A stretch of 6,512 nt of DNA from Gemmatimonadaceae bacterium (GTDB taxonomy: Bacteria; Gemmatimonadota; Gemmatimonadetes; Gemmatimonadales; Gemmatimonadaceae). The stretch spans positions 1-6,512 of the forward strand of contig JANYKY010000523.1 in assembly GCA_025357975.1 (NCBI GenBank). Direction: 5' to 3'. How positions within the stretch are numbered: position 1 is the first letter of the stretch; every line of letters starts with the position of its first letter. Both the position numbers and the translations under genes were made by a program. Positions 1-6,050 of this stretch are shown here, one piece after another. The notes under the pieces are model-generated. The model was not told where the DNA came from. It ran no database searches and saw only the letters and a list, made by a program, of their open reading frames with translations.

Positions 1-132
1 CTCATGTGGCGTGCGGCTGTTCTCTTCGGCGCGGAAGTCAGGATAACCCGGTGGCGCATCGCGTAAAGCCTTCTGCGTTCGATACGCCAATGCCGCAAGA
101 AAATGTTGCAGCAGGCGGCGAGCTTCAGTCAC
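1..132 (-). CDS. DinB-like protein, N-terminal 44 codons (cut by left edge)
   Basis: The minus strand is open from a GTG at 132-130 to the window edge. The peptide begins VTEARRLLQHFLAALAYRTQ and continues through KALRDAPPGYPDFRAEE to RTPHE. This amphipathic first helix followed by a 'PPGYPDFRAEE..RTPHE' stretch resembles, from memory, the start of DinB-superfamily four-helix-bundle proteins, many of which bind a metal through histidines and act in thiol-dependent or unknown reactions. A TGA two codons upstream of the GTG limits the start, and GGGGGA lies six bases before it, a well-placed ribosome binding site. It follows the barrel-protein gene by 48 bases on the same strand, so co-transcription is likely. 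The metal ligands lie outside the window, so family assignment is tentative; that the frame is a real gene is more secure than its name. Confidence 0.68.
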   Translation of the reverse strand, partial: MTEARRLLQHFLAALAYRTQKALRDAPPGYPDFRAEENSRTPHE

Positions 133-138
133 CAGTCA

Positions 139-144
139 TCCCCC
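139..144 (-). promoter_or_regulatory. Ribosome binding site of the edge DinB-like gene
   Basis: GGGGGA on the minus strand lies six bases before the GTG at 132. It decides the start, because an in-frame TGA lies between the site and the GTG and no ATG in this frame follows soon after. Confidence 0.55.
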
Positions 145-180
145 ATGCGTTGATTCAGAAAGCTACAAGAATTTTTCGGT

Positions 181-2349
181 TCAGAACGACGGGCCGAAGC
201 CAACGGCGAGTTTCCATCTGCCTCCCCGATCAACCGGACGCGCAGCTCCCAGGTGGAACGTCCCAGAGAACATCGTTACGCCAAAACCGAACGTTGCTCG
301 AACTCCATTGGTCGCGACAGAGAGCGGCGTTCCGTCAGTATTCGTTCCAAGGCGAAGAACAGATAAGCGCGCCGACGCATCGGATATCTGCGTCCAACCT
401 CCCTGAAATCCTGCGCCGAATCCCGGCGCCACACCCGGAATAAAAACTGTTCTCCAGACCCGATGCGGCCCACGAAGCACAGGCAGCGTGTAACTCGCAT
501 AACTCCTGAACAGCATCGCGCGATCCCCGGCAAACTGCTTGTAGCCATAACCAGGCAGTGCCGAGCTCCCGCCAAGCTCGAACAGTGTTTGCGGGGGAAT
601 ACTCGAGCCCGTAACTGCGCCGCCATCAAAACGCAGCGACAAAGCGACAGGTCCCCAATACTCGCGTCCGGTGATTCCGACTTCCGCACGCTGCCAACTG
701 AGGTCTCCGTGACCAATCTCGTAATGCAATCGCGCACCGAAACCGGGCTGCACGAATTCCTCGCTTGCACTCGGATGCAAGTCGGCATCGACCTCGCCAA
801 GCGCATACGATCCCTGATCCGCACCGCGATCAGGCCGGAATTTTCCGCCGCCGATCAATCCGCTCGTCAGCCGTGCAACCTCCGGGCGGTCATTCCCCGC
901 ACCCGCACGCACTGTCAACATCGCGTGATCGATCGAGCCGACAATGTGCGAAACGGTCGCCAACGCGGTGCGTCGATCGACATAGTCGAAATCGTCGAAC
1001 GACGCGAACATGCCGTTGATACCATCTGTCTTCGCCTCGCCGGGACTGACCCAATCGTTCGTAGACGCAAGCGACCGCTCTACACCAACTGCGTACGTGT
1101 CGAGGCCGCGCATGAGCGAAGCATGCGCCGCACCTTTCGCTGTGCGCTCAGTCCACGCCCACCCCAGTGCACCACCATAGATGAGACCGGGAAAAGCGCT
1201 TCGCATGCGGACGTTGACCTCCGCACCCGTGAACAATCCCTCCACACGATTGTAGCGCACGACATTGTCCCAGTTGGTCGGAATAACCTCGATCAAAGTC
1301 GCTCCAGTGCTTTTCCACGCATCGGGCTGGAGGTCCGCGAAGTCATCGGCCTTCGTGCTTGTCGTCCCAGCCCCGAGCGATGTATCCCATCTATTGAAGT
1401 GGCTCACGCTGTCCGAAGAAGCCCACGTCGTGCTCCGGGGAATGTGCGACGAGTCGTCGTAGGCAATCGTAGTCGAGCTCGTATCATCGACCGCGTACTC
1501 ACTGAATCTCGATACGATTCGCATTACTGCGCGGTCGCGTCCAAGCAACGCCAATGAAGTTTGCAACTCAGTGCGCTGGAATGCGGGAAGCCAGTATCGC
1601 TGCCCAATCTCGGCGTTGACGAACTCGCAATACGCAACTGCGACGAGGCCCGGCATTTTTTCGACCAACGATTTTCCGCCCGGACGCTTTCCAAGCACCA
1701 CGAACTGGCCCCGCATTCTCACAATTTGCTGTCGTGTTGCATCGAGGTCGATTTCTCCATTGAACGCGGCGAACCGCGTTGCGCCGGATAGATGCGGAGT
1801 GACATGAATGCGCACGATTGGAATCGCTCGGCCCGGGCTCTGCATCACCGTAACGGTATCGCCACCAGAGAACCTGTAGTATTGGTCGCGATCGGCAGCA
1901 AAGGGATGAATTGCCATGATGAGATCGGGATCCGGGTGCGACGGTCGTGCCGCGCGCTTCTTCTTGTCAGCGATGAACTGCACGCCGAGCAAAATGCGCT
2001 CTCCATAAAGGGAAGGTTCGGTCCACGCCGATAAAAAGCTGAGCGATGAAATAGATGGGCCGAGCGTCTGCGCCCGATACCCCAGAACGTGCATTTGGTA
2101 CCTTAAGCCGCGGCGCCAATCCACCGCCGATGCAACCTGTTCAATTTGCGCGGCGCGCTCGCGGCCGAGCGTGTCGCGCATGAGCAGTGACATTTCTGTT
2201 TCGACGTGCGCGCGGTAGCCGCGAAACGCAGGTGGCGGTGCATGGTTGGAGACAGCTGCGCGTGCCACGAGATCGCGCAAACCTGCGGATGTGTAAACAG
2301 AATCGGCAGGGATCGCCAGTTGAGCGAGAACGAGCAGCGAAAGCAGCAT
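181..2349 (-). CDS. Outer-membrane beta-barrel protein (Omp85/DUF5686-like barrel), unassigned N-terminal domain
   Basis: Numbering is from a TTG at 2355; I prefer the ATG two codons later at 2349. A hydrophobic leader (residues 3-17, cleavage perhaps after AIPA) lacks the usual positive charge at its start. Residues about 40-300 form a soluble-looking domain with no recognisable POTRA repeat; it contains FNGEIDLDATRQQIVRMRG near 198-216, reminiscent of DUF5686-type proteins. A Ser/Thr/Asp-rich linker covers 290-350. From YNRVEGLFTGAEV (about 368-380) to the end, alternating strands suggest a barrel. LGGSSALPGYGYKQFAGDR (593-612) matches the Omp85 'GG..xRGY...F.GDR' region with Pro for Arg, and the protein ends in Phe, as outer-membrane barrels do. 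Likely located in the outer membrane; its cargo or role is unknown. No clear ribosome binding site is visible. It lies 46 bases after the DUF72 gene and probably shares its transcript. Confidence 0.85.
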   Translation of the reverse strand: MLLSLLVLAQLAIPADSVYTSAGLRDLVARAAVSNHAPPPAFRGYRAHVETEMSLLMRDTLGRERAAQIEQVASAVDWRRGLRYQMHVLGYRAQTLGPSISSLSFLSAWTEPSLYGERILLGVQFIADKKKRAARPSHPDPDLIMAIHPFAADRDQYYRFSGGDTVTVMQSPGRAIPIVRIHVTPHLSGATRFAAFNGEIDLDATRQQIVRMRGQFVVLGKRPGGKSLVEKMPGLVAVAYCEFVNAEIGQRYWLPAFQRTELQTSLALLGRDRAVMRIVSRFSEYAVDDTSSTTIAYDDSSHIPRSTTWASSDSVSHFNRWDTSLGAGTTSTKADDFADLQPDAWKSTGATLIEVIPTNWDNVVRYNRVEGLFTGAEVNVRMRSAFPGLIYGGALGWAWTERTAKGAAHASLMRGLDTYAVGVERSLASTNDWVSPGEAKTDGINGMFASFDDFDYVDRRTALATVSHIVGSIDHAMLTVRAGAGNDRPEVARLTSGLIGGGKFRPDRGADQGSYALGEVDADLHPSASEEFVQPGFGARLHYEIGHGDLSWQRAEVGITGREYWGPVALSLRFDGGAVTGSSIPPQTLFELGGSSALPGYGYKQFAGDRAMLFRSYASYTLPVLRGPHRVWRTVFIPGVAPGFGAGFQGGWTQISDASARLSVLRLGTNTDGTPLSVATNGVRATFGFGVTMFSGTFHLGAARPVDRGGRWKLAVGFGPSF

Positions 2350-2395
2350 CGACAAAGCTAGTTACAAGTCTGCGCGCCCTAACGCTACCCTTGAC

Positions 2396-3223
2396 CTACC
2401 TACCCGCGCCCATCTCCTCCAATGCGACGCGCCGATCGAGGTAAAGCGCGTTCGAGGCAGCTTCGCCTTTGATCGTGTTGTCGAACATGCACCAGATGCG
2501 CGAGGTGGTCTGGGCGTATTTCCTCAACCGGAAAGCGAGACCGTCAAGATATGCCTCGGTGTATGGCGAATAGTACTTCTGGGGTGAGCCGTGCAGCCGG
2601 AAGTAAACTGCGCGAGGCGACCCGCCGGGCTCCATCGCGGCGGGTACGACCGCAGGATCTGCGGCAACCCGGCTTACTCCAAGCGAGATCAGCATTTTGG
2701 TGCAATTGATCGCGAACCAGGTCTTGTGTCGTGGCTCGAGCACGACTGCGCAGGTGACTCGGCGGGACAGCTCGGCCAGAAATTTCTCTGCAACCTCCTG
2801 GTCGAATTCGAGGCTGGGCGGGATCTGAACGAGAATACAACCAAGCTTGTCGCGAAGCCCATCGATTTCGCTCAGGAAGCGAGACAGAACCTCGTCGAAG
2901 TCAGTGAGCCGGTTCGTGTGAGTGATCGCCTTCGGAACCTTCACGGAAAAGCGAAAATACTCCGGCACCGAATCGGCCCAGCGCTCGTACGTCGAGGCTT
3001 GATGCGGCCTGTGAAACGAGGAATTGATTTCAACCGCGCGAAAAACCGACGCATATCGCTCGAGCTGCGAACCTTCGGCTGGAAAATGATCCCTGGAAGT
3101 GCGTGGCACGCTCCAGCCCGCGGTTCCAACGAGAAGATTTTCCGGTAGATGACTGCTGAAAGCGTGCACTGGGTCCTCGACGGAGTCGGCCAATCGGTCC
3201 AACCTTTCCATAAGGTGACTCAT
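2396..3223 (-). CDS. DUF72 (YecE-family) TIM-barrel protein
   Basis: All family signatures are visible (numbering from a TTG at 3226): VGTAGWS (33-39), VEINSSFHRPH (65-75), FSVKVPK (93-99), LVQIPPS (132-138), LEPRHKTW (163-170), YFRLHG (208-213) and FDNTIKGEAASNA (248-260). DUF72 proteins are soluble TIM-barrel-like proteins of unknown biochemical function found widely in bacteria and archaea. About 30 residues precede the VGTAGWS strand, where many members start almost directly; the extension is charged and looks helical. Start choice is uncertain: TTG 3226, ATG 3223 and ATG 3211 are all possible and none has a clear ribosome binding site; I chose the upstream ATG. A TGA four codons before the TTG blocks further extension. 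It is probably the first gene of a minus-strand unit that continues into the barrel protein. Confidence 0.93.
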   Translation of the reverse strand: MSHLMERLDRLADSVEDPVHAFSSHLPENLLVGTAGWSVPRTSRDHFPAEGSQLERYASVFRAVEINSSFHRPHQASTYERWADSVPEYFRFSVKVPKAITHTNRLTDFDEVLSRFLSEIDGLRDKLGCILVQIPPSLEFDQEVAEKFLAELSRRVTCAVVLEPRHKTWFAINCTKMLISLGVSRVAADPAVVPAAMEPGGSPRAVYFRLHGSPQKYYSPYTEAYLDGLAFRLRKYAQTTSRIWCMFDNTIKGEAASNALYLDRRVALEEMGAGR

Positions 3224-3248
3224 CAAGTGGGCAAAGCGTCAATACTTC

Positions 3249-3476
3249 ATGACAGCCCAGCTTTTCCGGCTTGCCGTGGTGACACTTTGTGTGACCGCCT
3301 GCGCCGCGCCAGCGAAATTCGACAAGGCACGCGACCAGATGACGGAGCGTGAGCGCGACAGCACAATCGCCATCAGCGGATTGCCGGGATCCGGCGTGGT
3401 CAAGAAAGCCATGAGCATTTCTGACATCCAGACGAAAGAAACGGCAGCGCAGGAATCGGCATCGTCAGGGAATTGA
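3249..3476 (+). CDS. Small lipoprotein, 75 residues, unknown function
   Basis: The product starts MTAQLFRLAVVTLCVTAC: one basic residue, a hydrophobic core, and a lipobox V15-T16-A17 followed by Cys18, which would be lipidated after signal peptidase II cleavage. Ala at the position after Cys is compatible with an outer-membrane location. The mature 58 residues are hydrophilic, with a charged helix (about 23-37, including TERERDS), then SGLPGSGVVKKAM, then a Thr/Ser/Glu-rich tail. I recall similar 'R.RDS.I..S.LPG...V..A' segments in short Gemmatimonadota proteins, but cannot name a family. The gene diverges from the DUF72 gene with 25 bases between the two starts, and converges on the dehydrogenase gene with a 40-base gap. 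No good ribosome binding site precedes the ATG. The lipobox makes a chance ORF unlikely. Confidence 0.72.
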   Translation: MTAQLFRLAVVTLCVTACAAPAKFDKARDQMTERERDSTIAISGLPGSGVVKKAMSISDIQTKETAAQESASSGN

Positions 3477-3516
3477 GGTACAGTTTGAGTTGAAGTAGGA
3501 ACCCGACACGGCGCAG

Positions 3517-4830
3517 TTAGCGCGCTGTAACCCGCCAGATGGTATTTCCAACGTCGTCTGCAACGAGCAGCGCCCCTTTTTTGTCGAGTGCGACTCCCAC
3601 CGGCCGTCCCATCGCATCGCCGTTGTTGCGCACGAAACCGGTAAGAACATCGACGGGTGGCCCACCCGGAACAGTTCCATTGAAGGGAACGAAGATCACC
3701 TTGTAGCCGCTTCTCGGTGCGCGATTCCACGACCCGTGCTGACCGACGAACATCCCGTGGCTGAACGCAGCTGGCAGTGCCGTCCCTTCAGACCAGGCGA
3801 GTCCGAGCGAGGCAGTGTGCGGCCCGAGCGCGTAATCGGGCGCGATGGCTTTCGCTACAAGATCCGGTCGCTTGGGCTCTACTCGCGCATCCAGATGCTG
3901 GCCGAAATAGCTGAACGGCCATCCATAGAATGCGCCGTCGCGCAGGGCGGTCATATAATCCGGAACGAGATCACTTCCAAGCTCATCGCGCTCATTTACC
4001 GCAACCCATAATGCGTGACTTTCCGGTTGCCACGCGAGACCGACGGGGTTGCGAAGCCCCGATGCAAAAATGCGATGTGCACCAGTTGCAGGATCAACCT
4101 CCCATACTGATGAGCGGGATTCTTCCTGGTCGAGCCCGTTCTCACCCGCATTGCTGTTGGAGCCGACTGCGACGTAGAGCTTCGATCCATCGGGCGTTGC
4201 GATGACGTTCTTGGTCCAGTGGTGGTTGATCGCGCCGGCAGGGAGACCGACAATCCTGGTGCCGGTCGCGCTGATGTGAGTCTGGCCCGGCGCGTATGGA
4301 AAGCGGACGATCGCGTCTGTATTTGCGACGTACAGTTTATTTCCCACCAGCGCCATGCCGAACGGCGAGTTGAGACCCGAGATGAATACAGTTCGTGTTT
4401 CCGCGACACCGTCCCCGTTTGCATCGCGAAGCAATACGATCCGATTCATGCTCGGCGCATCGCCGCCGGCCTTCGCCATGAAGTACTTGAAGAAGACGCC
4501 GCGGATTCCTTTCGAATCTTCGGGTCGCTTCGGCGCATTCGTCTCGGCGACGAGAACGTCACCGTTCGGCAGGACGTATACCCACCGCGGATGATTGAGA
4601 TTTTTTGCAAATGCCCGAACCCTCATACCGGGCGCGGCGACCGGTGACCCATTGGCGCTCCAGCCTCTCGCGGTCACCACATTGATCAGGGGTATCGCGT
4701 CTTCTCGCGGTCTCGGAAGGACAGGTTGGGGACCGGTTCCCGCGGATACTGGCAGGGTGGCCGGTGTTCCGCATGCACTCGAGGCGACGATGCATGCGAC
4801 GCAGAGCACTCTAAATCTCGAGAGAGTCAT
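3517..4830 (-). CDS. PQQ-type sorbosone dehydrogenase-like beta-propeller lipoprotein
   Basis: This is a member of the soluble glucose/L-sorbosone dehydrogenase family (COG2133), six-bladed propellers that often oxidise sugars or aldoses with PQQ outside the cytoplasm. Numbering is from a GTG at 4857: NHHWTKNV (211-218) carries the likely catalytic His, [10 protein letters not shown] (267-276) matches the Arg-Asn pair that contacts PQQ in soluble glucose dehydrogenase, DANGDGVAE (145-153) resembles a calcium loop, and [16 protein letters not shown] and GRPVGVALD...GALLVADD are typical late blades. I prefer the ATG at 4830 (residue 10), which gives a compact signal peptide [20 protein letters not shown] with Cys20 as the lipidation site; Ser at -3 is unusual for a lipobox. 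The substrate cannot be told from sequence. It lies 49 bases (22 if GTG is used) after the DinB gene, probably in one operon. No strong ribosome binding site precedes either start. Confidence 0.9.
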   Translation of the reverse strand: MTLSRFRVLCVACIVASSACGTPATLPVSAGTGPQPVLPRPREDAIPLINVVTARGWSANGSPVAAPGMRVRAFAKNLNHPRWVYVLPNGDVLVAETNAPKRPEDSKGIRGVFFKYFMAKAGGDAPSMNRIVLLRDANGDGVAETRTVFISGLNSPFGMALVGNKLYVANTDAIVRFPYAPGQTHISATGTRIVGLPAGAINHHWTKNVIATPDGSKLYVAVGSNSNAGENGLDQEESRSSVWEVDPATGAHRIFASGLRNPVGLAWQPESHALWVAVNERDELGSDLVPDYMTALRDGAFYGWPFSYFGQHLDARVEPKRPDLVAKAIAPDYALGPHTASLGLAWSEGTALPAAFSHGMFVGQHGSWNRAPRSGYKVIFVPFNGTVPGGPPVDVLTGFVRNNGDAMGRPVGVALDKKGALLVADDVGNTIWRVTAR

Positions 4831-4849
4831 GCGTCGATTCAGGCAAGAA

Positions 4850-4873
4850 TCACGCACACCGCAAACGCGCCAT
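4850..4873 (-). other. Possible seven-codon leader ORF before the dehydrogenase
   Basis: On the minus strand ATG at 4873 opens MARLRCA and stops at TGA 4852-4850. GAGGGG (4888-4883, inside the last codons of the DinB gene) lies nine bases before this ATG, a better ribosome binding site than either dehydrogenase start has. The frame differs from the dehydrogenase frame. The stop is 19 bases before the dehydrogenase ATG at 4830, so coupling by reinitiation is possible. It could also be chance, or mark a frameshift error; there is no evidence that the peptide is made. Confidence 0.25.
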
Positions 4874-4879
4874 GCTGTT

Positions 4880-5422
4880 TTACCCCTCGACTGATTTCCT
4901 TATCCGGGCCACCTGTCGAAGATGCACGAGATCGTGCCCCGCGTAGAGCTGCAGCATTCGCGAAATCGACTCCTCTCCTCGCTCTGAGTGAACGCCAACG
5001 CGGCCGCGATCATCGTCAGTAATTCGTTCGAGCAGGCGCACGTTTGCGCTACGCAGGCTTGTAAACTCGCGCAGTGCGTCCGCCGCATTCGCATCGCAGT
5101 AGTTGAGCCGATTTGCCCATAGGTCCTGATCGTATCCAGCGATTGGCGGGCGGTCGTGCGCCAGGACCATTCTGAACCGAACGCTTCCGATCAGCTCGGA
5201 GTCAGCAAGGTGCTGGACGACCTGAGCGACCGACCACTTCCCAGGCGCCTCCTGTTTTGCAAGAAGTACGGGTGACAGGCCCTCGATCGCAGATGCCAGC
5301 GATTGTGGCATCTCACGAAGGATGTCAAGCGGATCGCGTTCGCCGAGTGCCTCGATGAGCGACGCAGTGTAGGAGGGCGCGTCTTCGACCGCGCTAGCAG
5401 CGGGATTGGCAAAATCAGGCAT
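4880..5422 (-). CDS. DinB_2-family protein with intact His triad
   Basis: A 180-residue protein, normal length for the family. After an N-terminal helix, [17 protein letters not shown] (60-76) supplies His71, and GHDLVHLRQ (162-170) supplies His163 and His167: the three histidines that bind a divalent metal in DinB-like four-helix bundles. [10 protein letters not shown] (96-105) is the usual loop between helices 2 and 3. Characterised relatives include thiol-dependent transferases such as bacillithiol and mycothiol S-transferases and maleylpyruvate isomerase, but the reaction of this member cannot be read from the sequence. Cytoplasmic, with no signal peptide. The ATG at 5422 is supported by AGAGG ten bases upstream and by a good promoter. 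It is the likely first gene of an operon with the dehydrogenase. Confidence 0.92.
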   Translation of the reverse strand: MPDFANPAASAVEDAPSYTASLIEALGERDPLDILREMPQSLASAIEGLSPVLLAKQEAPGKWSVAQVVQHLADSELIGSVRFRMVLAHDRPPIAGYDQDLWANRLNYCDANAADALREFTSLRSANVRLLERITDDDRGRVGVHSERGEESISRMLQLYAGHDLVHLRQVARIRKSVEG

Positions 5423-5432
5423 TGGACAGGAA

Positions 5433-5437
5433 CCTCT
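5433..5437 (-). promoter_or_regulatory. Ribosome binding site of the DinB_2 gene
   Basis: AGAGG on the minus strand, ten bases before the ATG at 5422. Slightly long spacing but the only purine-rich match, and it supports the chosen start. Confidence 0.4.
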
Positions 5438-5454
5438 GTGGATTGTTCGCCAAG

Positions 5455-5483
5455 TTGATAGTCGTATTTCGGAGAGCGATATT
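5455..5483 (+). promoter_or_regulatory. Candidate sigma-70-type promoter for the UBP zinc-finger gene
   Basis: TTGATA (5455-5460) and GATATT (5478-5483) are 17 bases apart, matching TTGACA in 5 of 6 and TATAAT in 4 of 6 positions. Transcription would begin near 5490, leaving a leader of about 74 bases before the ATG. It overlaps the opposite promoter of the DinB gene. Weaker than that one, so the call is tentative. Confidence 0.4.
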
Positions 5484-5488
5484 GAAAT

Positions 5489-5517
5489 GTTATCGACTGG
5501 CTGACCGGGGCTGTCAA
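5489..5517 (-). promoter_or_regulatory. Candidate sigma-70-type promoter of the DinB_2-dehydrogenase operon
   Basis: On the minus strand a perfect TTGACA (5517-5512) is followed after exactly 17 bases by GATAAC (5494-5489), 4 of 6 against TATAAT. The start of transcription would fall near 5482, giving a leader of about 60 bases. This is the best promoter match I found in the window. Confidence 0.55.
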
Positions 5518-5555
5518 TAAATTGCGATAGCCGCTGATCTTATGCTCGTTCTTGC

Positions 5556-5563
5556 GGGGGGGG
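5556..5563 (+). promoter_or_regulatory. Eight-G tract acting as the likely ribosome binding site
   Basis: Eight consecutive G bases directly precede ATGATG. They are the only purine-rich sequence available to pair with the 16S rRNA end, but lie only 0-3 bases from the two ATGs, which is close. A TTG at 5552 is in frame upstream but would place the tract inside the coding region. Tract length may be uncertain in sequencing. Confidence 0.35.
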
Positions 5564-5566
5564 ATG

Positions 5567-5854
5567 ATGTCCGAAGCGCAATGCTCTCATCTGGATGAGG
5601 TTCGCGAAGTGGACCCGCGAACGCCGGAAGGCTGCGAAGAATGTCTCAGAATGGGAACGAGCTGGGTTCATCTGCGGATGTGTTCGGGATGTGGCCATGT
5701 CGGGTGCTGCGATCAGTCGCAGGGAAAGCATGCGACGAGGCACTTTCATGAAACCCGTCACCCGATAATGAGAAGCTATCAGCCGGGAGAGGATTGGGGC
5801 TGGTGTTACGTGGATGAGCTTTTCATCGAGCCAGCGCCGACGCCGGGCGGGTAA
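5567..5854 (+). CDS. UBP-type zinc-finger protein, 95 residues
   Basis: Numbering is from the second ATG (5567); the ATG at 5564 adds one residue. The potential zinc ligands follow the zf-UBP order: C6-x-H8, C23-xx-C26, C39-xx-C42, C47/C48, H55, H59, H61 and H65, enough for several zinc ions. W33 and the WGWCYVDE stretch (77-84) match the aromatic pocket that holds the C-terminal Gly-Gly tail of ubiquitin in eukaryotic relatives such as HDAC6. The position that carries the HDAC6 'CGR' arginine reads CCD here. The finger fills the whole protein, as in the many stand-alone bacterial members. Its partner is unknown, because bacteria generally lack ubiquitin. Cytoplasmic; transcribed away from the DinB gene. 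Confidence 0.92.
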   Translation: MSEAQCSHLDEVREVDPRTPEGCEECLRMGTSWVHLRMCSGCGHVGCCDQSQGKHATRHFHETRHPIMRSYQPGEDWGWCYVDELFIEPAPTPGG

Positions 5855-5872
5855 TGCCTCCGTTGGTCGGTC

Positions 5873-5882
5873 AACAATTGTT
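5873..5882. repeat. Ten-base perfect palindrome in the gap before the bactofilin gene
   Basis: AACAATTGTT is self-complementary over ten bases, 19 bases after the zinc-finger stop codon. Cores of this kind are bound by some MarR-type regulators, but no regulator gene is visible here and one such palindrome may be chance. Not a terminator: the centre leaves no loop. The rest of the 196-base gap has a CCGC/GCGG four-base stem at 5891-5904 and no clear terminator. Confidence 0.25.
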
Positions 5883-5973
5883 TTGCGAGGCCGCTATCTT
5901 GCGGTGAACTCATTGCTGTCCGGTCTCGCGCGCCCGGCCGCAAATCGCGCAGGGAGTGCCAAGAGAAGGTCCT

Positions 5974-5982
5974 TGTGATAAT
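5974..5982 (+). promoter_or_regulatory. Candidate extended -10 promoter of the bactofilin gene
   Basis: TGTGATAAT matches the extended -10 form TGnTATAAT except for one base. No -35 hexamer lies 16-18 bases upstream, as extended -10 promoters allow. Transcription would start near 5989, giving a leader of about 62 bases. Confidence 0.35.
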
Positions 5983-6035
5983 GTTCGACAGCGCGACCGT
6001 CGCTACGTTTTCAACCCCTGCCAAACCCGCGCCTC

Positions 6036-6041
6036 TAGGAG
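6036..6041 (+). promoter_or_regulatory. Ribosome binding site of the bactofilin gene
   Basis: TAGGAG lies nine bases before the ATG at 6051; the best-spaced and clearest Shine-Dalgarno match in the window, and it fixes the start. Confidence 0.7.
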
Positions 6042-6050
6042 TTTTGATCC

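Noticed and set aside
6..443. 145-codon plus-strand frame at the left edge
   Set aside because: Overlaps the end of the barrel gene and the edge DinB-like gene on the other strand; composition is shadow-like and no ribosome binding site is present.
463..1557. 364-codon open frame on the plus strand opposite the barrel-protein gene
   Set aside because: Rich in Arg, His and Pro with no recognisable motif, signal or ribosome binding site; typical antisense shadow of a GC-rich gene. The minus-strand barrel protein has clear motifs across the same bases.
2591..3148. 185-codon plus-strand frame opposite the DUF72 gene
   Set aside because: The minus strand encodes every DUF72 motif here; the plus frame has no domain signal.
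3511..3523. GCGC-AGTTA-GCGC hairpin at the convergent gene ends as a terminator
   Set aside because: Only four base pairs and no T tract on either side; not a credible intrinsic terminator.
3239..3730. 163-codon minus-strand frame spanning the lipoprotein and the end of the dehydrogenase
   Set aside because: Crosses a well-defined gene end and overlaps the lipoprotein antisense; no start signal and no motif.
4219..4647. 142-codon plus-strand frame opposite the dehydrogenase
   Set aside because: Antisense to conserved propeller blades; Arg-rich and motif-free.
5854..5907. 17-codon frame overlapping the zinc-finger stop (TAATG)
   Set aside because: Very short, no dedicated ribosome binding site and no meaningful sequence; most likely chance.
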